Source: Dacryopinax spathularia (Eukaryota > Basidiomycota > Dacrymycetes > Dacrymycetales > Dacrymycetaceae). From it: a stretch of DNA of 64,000 nucleotides. Each line of letters begins with the position of its first letter. Position 1 is the stretch's first letter. The notes under the pieces are model-generated. The model did not search any database, had not been told where the DNA came from, and saw nothing but the letters and a program-made list of their open reading frames with translations. The position numbers and the translations under genes were made by a program. Shown here in pieces: positions 34,616-45,296 of this stretch. The stretch lies in the NCBI GenBank assembly GCA_037974965.1, contig JBBPFI010000005.1, forward strand, positions 62,001-126,000, written 5' to 3'.

Positions 34616-35096
34616 ACATCATGATCTTGTAGTAGTGCCCGTTCCAGCTTAAGTTGGCGGCAGTTGACGGCGGTTATCTTGTAATGCCAGTCTCGTTCTC
34701 GTATTCCATCGAACAAAGCCAGCCTCAATAATGTCGGTAAGCACTGTCTTTAAGCGCCAGAATAGCCTGGGCGCGCTCGGACTTAGATAGGAAGCGTTGT
34801 GGCCGAGAACAAGTGCAACGGGTGCAACCGGGCCCTTGGCGATGATAACATCATTGCACCGCCACACAGGCTGACCAAGCTTCTTATCGAGATGGTTCTG
34901 AGAGGACCGCATTCGTCATCGACTTGGTCTTCTCTGAGTCGTAAATGAGGTATTTTCTGAACTGCCTCCAAGCGCTGAGCCATTTTCGCCTGTCGTCTGC
35001 CATACCTACGAGCATGACTACGCATATAAAAGCTCTCGCGGCTGAGGAGCTGCCTCATCACTCTTCGTGCTGTCAAACACGACTACGCTAACGAAA
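34616..35096. other. Intergenic region
   Basis: 3' flank of gene H and upstream flank of the DUF4396 gene; nothing else seen. Confidence 0.45.
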
Positions 35097-36273
35097 ATGG
35101 ACACCTCCTACGACCCACCATTAGCTCTGACTATAATTGGGACTATCTTCATCGGCGTTGCGCTCTGCTTCTCCCTATGGATAGCAGCGGACATAATCTG
35201 GCGAAGAGGATGGCGAAGTATGATGGCTATCATGTAGGTTTTCTGCTCCTTTGCCCCGTATTCCGGCGCTGAATGGTTTTGACAGGATACCCGTATATAT
35301 CCTTAATGCACTCTATCTGGCTCCGATAACGCTCTGGACATACCTCAACTGGGGAAGACCAGAGAAGCCGATACGAGAGAAGAGGGGGAAGGAGATTGAA
35401 CCGGGGGCGAAGGAGGGTGATGCTGAGAAGGGAGAGATGAGGGGTCATATGCATATGCATGGAGTGAAGCGTGCTGGGCATGAGATGAAGCATGAGGGGC
35501 ATGCGATGGATGGGCATGGAGGGCGCGATATGCATGGGCACAACATACACGATCACCACATGAGCGGATACGACATGAACGCACACGACGTGGAAGGCCA
35601 CCATGCTGGACATGCAAGTCAGGAGACCAAAGAGCAGGCGGTGAATGCGCCTAACGAACACACTCCCGGTCATCCAGGCCACGACATGAATGGACATTCT
35701 GGGCACGACATGCACGGGATGGACCACTCTCATCACGACATGTCAAAGCATGCTGGACACGATATGGCCGCCCATGGTGGTCATAACATGTCTGGTCACC
35801 ATCACATGCACATGATGGACGACCGGCCGATGTTCGCCACCATCACCGTTGCCGTCTGTCACTGCGGTGCCGGCTGCCTACTAGGCGACATCGTCGGCGA
35901 ATGGCTCGTCTATGGCGTCGGAGCTCAAATCAACGGTCGTTCCATCTGGGTCGAATGGCTCGTCGACTACGGCTTCGCCCTCCTATTTGGCATCGTCTTC
36001 CAGTACTACAGCATTGCACCCATGACGGGCGAATACGGGATCAAGACCGTCTGGCGCGCTGCGAAAGCAGACTTCCTCAGCTTGACCTGCTTCGAGATCG
36101 GCCTGTTTGGCTGGATGGCCATCTTCCAACTTGCGATCTGGAAGGACCGGCTCGGCATGAACAACGTCGTTTACTGGTGGATGATGCAAGTCGGCATGTT
36201 CCTTGGCCATTGGACGGCTTTCCCTGTCAACTGGTGGCTTATCAAGAATGGTATCAAGGAGCCCTGCGCTTAG
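35097..36273 (+). CDS. DUF4396 membrane protein with His/Met-rich linker, 374 aa
   Basis: Exons 35097-35233 and 35286-36273 (375 codons with stop). The N terminus has two membrane segments (about 9-31 and 45-65, the latter PVYILNALYLAPITLWTYLN). A ~170-residue hydrophilic linker is packed with HxM, MxGH and GHDM motifs (for example HHDMSKHAGHDMAAHGGHNM), a pattern typical of copper- or silver-binding loops. The C-terminal ~150 residues form the DUF4396 domain: AVCHCGAGCLLGDIVGEW, then three more membrane segments ending WTAFPVNWWLIKNGIKEP. The conserved H-C-x2-G-C motif is present. DUF4396 has no settled function; the linker suggests metal binding or transfer at a membrane. A role in copper handling is inference. 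Confidence 0.8.
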
Positions 36274-36876
36274 ATTGATTGGTCGACACTGTATCCTACC
36301 TGTAAGGTTAATCACCCTTTGTACCATATCCCACCATTGTAGCATATTCGCATATATTTCCCGTGGCTGTGATACCTAATATCCGCTTAATGTATGTCTC
36401 ACTTCCCCACATAGACGTAACTACGGCATTCCTGGTAGATACTCTGTTCTAAACAGCTGACAACTCCAGGACTTTAATCCATCGTCTGGTCTCCTCCCCG
36501 GTCAGAGTACCTCACAGGCATACTGCCTACCCTCTGAATCACTTTAGATGCAAATAGAATACCTCCCGGCGTGAGACCTCAATGTAAATGCGTGCCCGGA
36601 AGACCCTTGTACCCCCGGACCAATCGTCATGAGGCGCGCGGCAGACACCGGCACCCCTAGCCCGTGTATCAGAGGCCGGTCCCCCACGAGCCCATGAACC
36701 AAAGAGAACCACAGCCATATCTCCCTCCTATCGCCCAACACGTTCTCCTCTTCCTGCCTACTCCTCACCACGCACCTTCCTCGAGCTATACAAGGATTGC
36801 CCAGAAGAAACGATCCCCCTTTACTCCCTTATCACCCCCACCGACTCCAGCGCTACACCACTCGGGTAGCCGCACA
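36274..36876. other. Intergenic region upstream of the RING ligase gene
   Basis: The frame of the RING gene stays open upstream to about 36664 without an ATG, so this part is read as 5' UTR. Nothing else seen. Confidence 0.45.
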
Positions 36877-39688
36877 ATGGCTGAAGGGGACTCGCCTCTC
36901 AAACGCCAGCGGTCCATCTCAGGATCATCAGACGTCGACGTCGAGCGTCCTAACAAGAAGCAGGCGCTCTCTGCATCCACTTCGTCCTCAGCATCTGGAC
37001 CATCCATGTCCAGCATCAACGAGTCCGACGATGACAAACCAGACATCGCCGCCGATCTGCTAGATCAGCTGGAGGCGGAGCTGACTTGCGGGTGCTGCGC
37101 CGGTGTGTTCTATAGGGTGAGTCAACGTCTATCAGCGAGTATATGCGCATACACTAACTCGAAACCTCACTACCTAGCCGGCTGTACTACAACCATGTAA
37201 CCATGCATTCTGTGCGGCTTGCATTATCTCCTGGGTTCGGGTACGTCTCACACATTGTCGTCGCCTTTCTCGTCTCTCTGACGCCCACTGATAGAACGGA
37301 GGCAATGGTTGCCCGACTTGCCGCTCACAATCGGAGTCCATCTTACAAGCCCGTATCCTGCAAGGCATGATCGAACTTCTCATACGGTTCAGGCCGGAAG
37401 CCGAGAGGAGTCTTAAGGAGAGGCAAGAAGCGGATGCGATCTGGATGCCCGGACAGCCTCTTCCGGTGCGCAGCTTCTCTGCTTACCATCTTCACTCTCA
37501 ACCTCTGATCTATGTTACTTTGATAGGTTCCTCCTGCACGCCCACGATATCAGTCACCTCCCCCGCTGCCCTTGAACCTTGCCCGTCCTTGCCCTCACTG
37601 TGCTCGCCATAATGGGATGGGCTACGTCTGCCCTGTGCCCATACCCGATCCCCAACACGTGCCACGGGAGCAGGCATGGGATCTTGAGGCTCGAGGCGTC
37701 CCAGAAGGACATGGGTTCTGCAGCGGCTGCGACGAGCTATATGCCCTCCGAGCGCCGACTTCGATGAGCTGCAGTTTCTGCAGGAACAAGTACTGCGGCT
37801 ACTCAGTCCAAGCTACATGCATCTTGCCGCGAGTGACTGCCCCCCAAATGCCCAGGGTGGGTTGTCTTTTCCTCTTCCCCAGATCTCCTCTGACCCTGTA
37901 CTCTTAGTACTTGGATACCCTCGCCAAGCTCCTTACATGCGACGCTCTCTATGAGGCTTTCTCTCACAATTCAATCGAAGTGGATCTTCTGATTGACTAC
38001 CTGCATACAAGACCGGGTGGACTGAATGGGGTTTTGCACAGCGTGAGCACACGGCAGTTTCCCGCATGCATGTTCTGCGCTTACACTGCAACAGATCCTG
38101 GACTATGTGAAGAGTCAGCCCGAAGGCTTCGGCGCCCTGAATTTCCTCAGCTTAGAAGGTCGAGTCGGCGATGTGAGTCAGCATAACGGAGAAGACGACG
38201 ATATATCGGAGCACGAGAGCGATTCGGAGTTTGACGAAGAGGACGATATCGGATGGGCCAATAATAGGGAACGGACTCCGCCTCCTTATTTTGGCCCTCT
38301 TGAACCGCGCAGTGTTTTGGTTCAGCGAGCAATGGAAGCGGCTGAAATGGCACGGCAAGCCGCTGAGGCCGCTCAAGCTAACGGAGAGCCAGCCCCGCCA
38401 GCGCCTGCTGCTCCTCTCAGTCCTGTTGCAGCACTGCCTGGACAGAACGAAGGGACCGGGACGGGAGAACCCATGCTGGAGGACTGGCAACGGCTGTCTC
38501 CGCCAAGAGATCCATCCGCGGAAGAAGAGGAAGAAGAAGAAATCGAACTACCCTTGCGCCGCGAACGCACCCCGCAGCCATACTTCGGTCCTCTCGAGCC
38601 CCGAAGTGTCCTCAATCAGCGAGCGCTCGAGGCTGAACTAGCTCAGCGTAACGCAGAGCCTGAACCACTTCCTGCTCAGTCTCAGGATGCGATCGAGGCG
38701 ATGCTTGATCCATCACTGTCGGCGGAGCGTTTCACTCCACCACCGCCTACAACTCCAAGCGATATTTCCTACGATGAAGGTGATCGCGCAGTTCCGCGAG
38801 AGCACACCCCGGCGCCGTACTTTGGCCCTCTTGAGCCGCCTAGTCAGTGGCCGCAGCAAGACCGCCCGGTTGATGTGTCGAGGGCCGAACCAGAACCGGC
38901 AATCTCCGCCTCGACGGTTGATGCTGCGCCCGTGGCGGTTCAGGCTTCTACGCAACCTGTTCAAGTGGAGCGACATGCGGATAGCAGCTCGGACATGGAT
39001 GTGGACGACTCCTTCGTTCCGCCCGCGGCTTCCGACGCAACACAAGGAGCTGTGCCAGTGAATCAGCCGGCAACGAATGCTACAGAGCCCCCTGCACCGG
39101 CTCGAGCTGTTTACTTCACCCGGATTTGCCGTGACTGTGCTGAACACGTCTTCCTCTGGTGAGGCCTTTTCAGTTTATTTATCGGGCGTCTTGCTTACTG
39201 TCACTATAGGGGTATCTTCGACTGGTGGCAGCGCGAGCGGCAGGCTGTACAGAACGCGGTCCCGCCCGAGGTCCGCGCCAAGAGAGACTGCGTCCATGGC
39301 CGAACATGCGCAATGCAGCGGGACAATGGACACGCTCGGGAATGTGCGTTGCTTCGAACATCATCTCTTGCGACAAAATACTAACTATAGCCCAGTTAAT
39401 CATATCTGTGAAGCCGTCCCGCCTCCCGTCGTCGCCGCGGTCAATGAAACTGTTGCTGAACCCGTCCCCGCGGCAGCCCCTCCTGCTGTCAACCAAGTTC
39501 CCGCTATGCCCCCCTCAGATCCAGCAGAGCAAATCGTCGAGAACATGCTGCTCCCCGCCGTTCCTCCCTCACTGCCTCTGCCCATCCTGCACGTGCCGGG
39601 CGACATCAACATGGACGACGAAGCCGAAGTAGAGCGCCAGATGGGGCAGTACCTCAATCTGGAGGTCACCGTTTCTGCTGCGGTATAG
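36877..39688 (+). CDS. CHFR-like RING E3 ubiquitin ligase with PBZ-type finger, 809 aa
   Basis: Exons: 36877-37116, 37178-37240, 37295-37465, 37527-37856, 37908-38042, 38095-39158, 39210-39343, 39396-39688. A C3HC4 RING spans residues 71-110 (C71, C74, C87, H89, C92, C95, C107, C110). A Cys-rich region follows (CPHCARHNGMGYVCP; GFCSGCDELYALR; SCSFCRNKYCG), as in CHFR. Residues ~655-715 read YFTRICRDCAEHVF, GIFDWWQRERQ and a C-x5-C-x7-H-x5-H finger (C695, C701, H709, H715), close to the PAR-binding PBZ finger that marks CHFR. No FHA domain is present before the RING. Between these parts lies an acidic disordered region with three FGPLEP repeats. Family role: mitotic-stress checkpoint ubiquitin ligase binding poly(ADP-ribose). 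Confidence 0.82.
38269..38838 (+). repeat. Three copies of RE[RH]TPxPYFGPLEP within the RING ligase
   Basis: The copies start at about 38269, 38570 and 38797, roughly 230-300 bases apart, and sit in otherwise disordered sequence. The first two continue RSVLxQRAxEA. Spacing and conservation suggest short linear docking motifs. Confidence 0.85.
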
Positions 39689-42600
39689 GACGCCCTCACC
39701 AGCGCATTTTCTCTCTTTACCCTTTCCTCTTATGGTCTCCGGACACCTAGCATTCTCTTCCTCGTCTCTCCCTCATATGGCATGGTGCGGCTCAGGCCGC
39801 GTATGGTACCCTTACCCTCTCTCTGTCTCTCTTCTCTTCCACTGACACCACTACGACGCATATGACTCCCTGTATGTAACATACGCGAGAAAGCAGGAGG
39901 TGATAATGGCATGATGGATTATGAACTAATGAGCTCGTCCACATTCAACTCGTGCAACCTCTGGACGACTGCACGCACTTGATGTATGTAAGCTCGAGCC
40001 GCTCGGCCCACTCTCAGCTCAGAACGCTGCATCGAGAGCCTCTTCTTTGATTTTGCCTGCAAGATGGCGTGTGGTCTAGACCCAGTCAATTTAGGTCCTG
40101 ACTAAGTAGACGCCCGAACCCTTAGTTCCTGTAAAAGTTCCGGACGTCATGACAACCATCATGATTCATCAGAATCAGAAGTTCGATCGATCAATGCGGG
40201 ATTTTGGCGGCGAACGTTGTTGAGTGGTTTGGTGGTTGTCTAAACAAACCAGTCACTGAGTGGTTGAAGAAGCCGAGGTAAGACCGATCAGAGTGTTATT
40301 GATGTAAGTATATTGCGGACATCTCCGAGGCGAAATGTGAAGATTTGGGATGGTCGAGCTTGGTGGGGTTTGGAGTACGAATAGAAAGGCAAGCGACGAG
40401 CTGGTTGGTCGCGGGAGGAGACAGAACCGCTCTCGGACTGTAGTCTGTAGGCCGTGCTCTGTAGGCTTGCTCTCGTTCGACATGCTCGAGCAGACCTTCC
40501 TACCTACTACATCGTATCCCCTCTTCGTGATTCCGCTCTTTGGTTGGCACAGGCCCCGCTTTGCGTGTCCTCGCGGGACGAGACACGACAAGCCAGAAAA
40601 ACTCTAAACTGTGATGCTGATGTTCCGGACTTATCGTCAACCCGGTGGTGCTCCCCGTACCCCCGAACTGACACGCCATGTCGACAAGCAGGATACGTTG
40701 AAAACCGGACCAAGTCCGAACCCCAGGTTCCGCATTACCCACTTGACGGATGACGCACTATCCATCCCAGCTCCTTTCAAGCAAGGAGAACTGAGCTGTG
40801 GAGCGCCATCACCCAAGATAAAAGGGGAGTTGACGGAGGAGCGAGAACTCCTTCAACTGAAGAAAAGTGGAGGCACGTGTCGGGCCCCGCTCTCGGCTGC
40901 TTTTGTCAAGTGGCTGTGCTCTATTTCAGTAGAGGAGAAGGTATGATGTACCTTGTGCCTCGTTCCTCTCAGGCTGTTCCTCGTTCCTGGAAGCGAAGGG
41001 CAATTGAGGCCGATCAATCGTCAAATCATTCGGTTCTGTTGATCGAGCTGTTGATCGAGCTGATGATATGGTTGTTACCACCAGCTGGTTGACAACGAAC
41101 GTATATAAGTGGGCGTCCCCGCCCAGCGAAGAAGTTGGGATGATGGGTTTGATGCGAATCAGTTAGAGGGGATGGAAGAGCTGAGGCGTGGGCTGTGGCG
41201 CACTGTCGTGTGCTTGCGAAACTGGGTCTTGACTCTTGAGACGGGGTGAGACGAGGGACTGTCTCTCCTGTCCTCTTGGACCAACAACATCACCGACAGG
41301 GGGTTAGGGACAGATATGCACAGGACGAACTGGAATGAGCTTCATAGCGAGCGCAAACCATATACAGAGCTATAGGTCCACGAACGCTCGCAAATTGAAA
41401 GGTCCGCGGTTGTTAAGCAGCAGCACGGCGAGAACCCACCCGAACCCCAAGGGTGCAATCGGTCCTATTCCTATACTTCTTGGTAGTCCTGACGACCGAT
41501 CCCCCTTCTTCTTAGCACTTCATATAAATCCTCAAGAACCCTGGGAAAGAAGTCCCCGCTCGGCCTTGTAGGAACAGGTAGGGGACGCCATCGACGTCAG
41601 GTGTTTGCTGGCTTGTTGAGGGCTCGCGTGGACGTTCAGGCTGCCCGGCCTGGAGAGTAAGAAGGGGGGAAGATGTTAGTGTCGGTCTTAAGAAGGGTAT
41701 GAGCACGGTTGCTATGCAGAAGTCGGGCGCGTCCGATGTTTTTGCAACGACGCGTAGATGCAAAAGAGGGTGCTATATAGCTCTCTTCTCCCCAGTATAG
41801 CAGCGCGCGACCTTGTCCTGCTTGTGTCTGTGCCTGCTCTTTCTCCTCTCGTACAAGCTGTGCAGCGCCAAAGCCTTTCACAGCTTCGTTCGCTTGGGTG
41901 GAGTGGCGACTGAGCCGGCGGAAGCGGTGAGCCGGTGACGTCTTCCCCTTCCCTCTTTCATCAGCAGCAGGGTCTCCCCTCCCACCAGCTCCTCAGCACA
42001 CCTCGCTCCCCACTCGCACGAGCATCCCATACTGTAACCGCTATTCGGTGGTCGTCCAATCAGCGGCCTCTATTGGCAATAGGAACAGGGCTGTGCGTCA
42101 CTCTCCTCCCCCGAGCGAGTGGTATCGGATCGGTATTTGGGGAATTGCAGCCGCACCACCTCCGCCCCTGGATACCGTGACCGACCCGCATCATCATCCG
42201 GTCCCACACATTCCTCACATCTCACACCTCACACCTCACACTGCAAGACAAGGCACGGAAGGTGCATGTCGGCCGTCTTTCATCTGCACCTTGTAAGCTC
42301 TCGACCGCACGACCACAACGACCCCGACTCCTCTAACGACACGCCGAATGCTGAGCGACTTGGCCGGCAATAGAGAAACGCACACGAGCACGAGATAGAC
42401 TTGGATCATTCTTGGATTATAAGCGCTGTGAGAGGGAAGAGAAGAAGAAGCAGGGAAGGAAGAAAGGATGGCACAACGCGAGAGAGAGCAGAGGGGAGGA
42501 GGAGGAGCAGGAGGGCTCCACAGTCGGTTTACCGGTGCGTGATTCTTCTCCCTCCGGACTTAGCTTCCTTCTTCCTTCTTTTTCTCTCTCTTCGGGAGGG

Positions 42601-43608
42601 TATCGCTTTCGCCTTCGCCTACGTGGACTGGCTTCTGCATTTCATTTCGAAATTCCTGCCTTCTATTTCTCCTCAAGCTTGCGGAGGGATGAGGGGATTT
42701 CGCAACCGAGAAGAGGAGGACCGGCTCCGCAAGAAACTGCTGCTATCCGGAGGCTCCGAGGTATAACGACATAAACGTACATGACGGCTCCACACCCTCC
42801 ACCGCCCTCGCCTCCTCGCTTGCACGTCCTCCCGCCGGCCTCTTTCATCTCACCGTCCCCGACCTTCATTCCTACGACAACTTACTCTACGCCGTCCGCA
42901 TTCCTACGTTCACTTGCGGATGAAGTGATCGTACGACCGCACGATGCACCCTCGAAATGGATTGGTCGGAAGTGCCCTGCCACCCCCGCATTCCGGCAAG
43001 CTTGCCGGAGACTTGAAGCATCGCCTCAATCCTCCTCTCCATGTCCTCCTCCCAGCATCGTTCTGGCCATCTACCTCTACCTTGTACCCAACCCAAACCC
43101 AAACCACCCCTACGACGAGTCATTATCGCGACCAACTGGCAGGTCGCCCTCGCGTGGGATAATGCGATGCGCCTCTCCACAAGCCGCCACGCACGTCTAC
43201 ACACATCCACCGCCTCCGCCTCGCGCTCTGCAGCAATGCGCCATGTCCACCAACGCCCGTCCCCGCTCCCACCTACACCTAGTGGGCTGACAGCCAATGT
43301 GTCGTTCACCTCCGAAGCTGGGTGATCGAGATGTGGCTGTTGCGCGCTTCCTGATTGGGCATGGTTGGGATTCGAGGGTTCGAGTTCAGACTGCCGCTGC
43401 TGCTGTAGGAGTGGCAGAGCAGGGAGTTGAAGAAGGAGGAGAGGAGAGGAGAGAGGAGAGACATAAAACGTTCATTTTGAGGTTGGATGATCCTCCACCG
43501 ACCTACATTCCCGCCGATCCACCTGCCTCGCCGTTGCCTGTACCTCCGTCGATCCTCCGCCGCCCGTCGGTCGACCGCCGATCGTGACTCCCCCTTGCCT
43601 GCAGGCCG
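39689..43608. other. Long region without a supported gene
   Basis: 39689-42400: no gene features seen; a short tandem repeat TGTTGATCGAGC at 41037-41060 and a CTCACAC repeat at 42220-42240. 42420-42530: purine-rich run. 42660-43600: stretches that read like protein in different frames (for example GLFHLTVPDLHSYDNLLYAV near 42838, then VIIATNWQVALAWDNAMRL near 43117) but which I could not join by splice signals; this may be an unrecognised gene, a decayed one, or leader of the YTH gene. Confidence 0.4.
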
Positions 43609-45264
43609 ATGAGCGCCCACCCCGATCCCACACTCACAACAAGCGCCCATCCCCTCCTCCGCGGCTCCTCACCCTCTGCTCGTCCTCTCCTCCGCTGAAG
43701 GGCAGCCCGGACGTTCCCTCGCTCTTTCCCCCCTTTCCCTTTTCCTCATTTCGGGTCTTACTCGCTTCCCACTATTCGCGTTCCCCTGGACATTTCGCTT
43801 CCCTTGCTTGCACGGACATCCCCTTCTCAAAGCCTAGCATACTGATTACCCCTTTTTGCCCTTCCTCCTCCTGCAGATTCCGACTCCCAGCAGCAGCAGC
43901 AACCCTCCTACCCTTCCACACCCGGCCAGTTCCCGCCTTCCCACTCCCCATTCGACCGTTCCCAGCCCCCCACAACAACAACCGGCCCAACATCCGCCGT
44001 CGTCCCCGGCAGCACTGGAACCGAGCCCTTTTCCTCCGCGGGCGTACCGGTAGCGCCGATATACGACTCGGCCGCCTCGCTCCGCCCGCCTTGGGCGCCT
44101 GCAGCCCCCGCATCGGGGTCCGCTTCGTCCAATTCGGGCACTTCAGCCTCCCCGCTTCGGGCCGTCCCCGCCTCCGCCCGCGGGCTCGGCAGCGGCACCA
44201 CTGCCGACCAGGCCCAACCAGGTGCCCACTCGCCAGAGAACCTCTCCGCCGCCCGGCTCGCAAGCCTCGCCCTCTCCTCCGACGGCTCAGAAGCAGGCGC
44301 CGAATCCGATTTGGACGACGAGATGCGTCGTTCTCGCAACTCTCCCGGTGGCTCGCATCGGTCGGAGCGACAAGTGCCTCCGCGGAGGATGCAAGAACAC
44401 CAACAACGCTTGCTCGCGCGGCAGCAGAGTGCTCAGCAGCAGCAGCAACAACAACAACAACAACAAGCCCAGGCTCAGGCTCAGCTCGCCGCTTATGGGG
44501 GTACGGTACCGGGGCAGGATCCATATTCCCGCGCTGCTGCTGGGGGATACGGCATGCCCACCGTCTACGGCCAACAACCCGCCCCGATGCCCTATAACCC
44601 CCGGGGCTACTCTCCGACCTATCCAAGCCCAATGCAAATGATGATGTCCTCCGTCCCCGTCGGCGGCCAATACGGCGCCTACGGGGTAGGCGCCTACCCC
44701 GCCCCCGGCACAGGCGTCCCAGAGCTCTTAACGTCTCCAGTGGCATTTGGGAACCCTCCCCCATTCTCGTTTCACAGGATCTCGCCGGACCCCGCGCCGA
44801 GTTATCCGCCGCCGGTGAGGCCTCAGGGGGTAGGGAGGGCTCCGTATCCTCCGTCGAGCTTTCATTTCTCGTCGCCTCCGCCCTCCAGCCCTCCTCCGGC
44901 TGGAGGAAGGCCGCTCCAACAAGGAACCTACCCCACTCTCGCGGGCTATCCAGCAAGTGTGGCGGTTACGCCTGTCCCAGTGCCGGCCAGTGCGGGAGCA
45001 CAGTACTCGCCCGTCTTTGGAGTGCCCACAAGTCCGGTGTTCACACCCCGGTTTCCGGCAGCGAGCTTTGCGCAGGGTTATGGAGCTCAGAGCGCCGAAG
45101 AGGCTGTTAGGCACGCTCAAGCGCAGGCGCAAGTGGGAGCAGGGGGGACATGGTATTTCGTCCCAGACCAAAGTTCTTTCGACTCCCAGCAACAACAATC
45201 ACAAGCGCAGCCGGGTTCGGGGCCGCATTCGGTAAGCTCGCATGGACATACGCCGCAGTCGCAC

Positions 45265-45296
<32 letters not shown>

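Noticed and set aside
43368-43400. tRNA B-box-like GGTTCGAGTTC
   Set aside because: No matching A box or cloverleaf could be folded around it.
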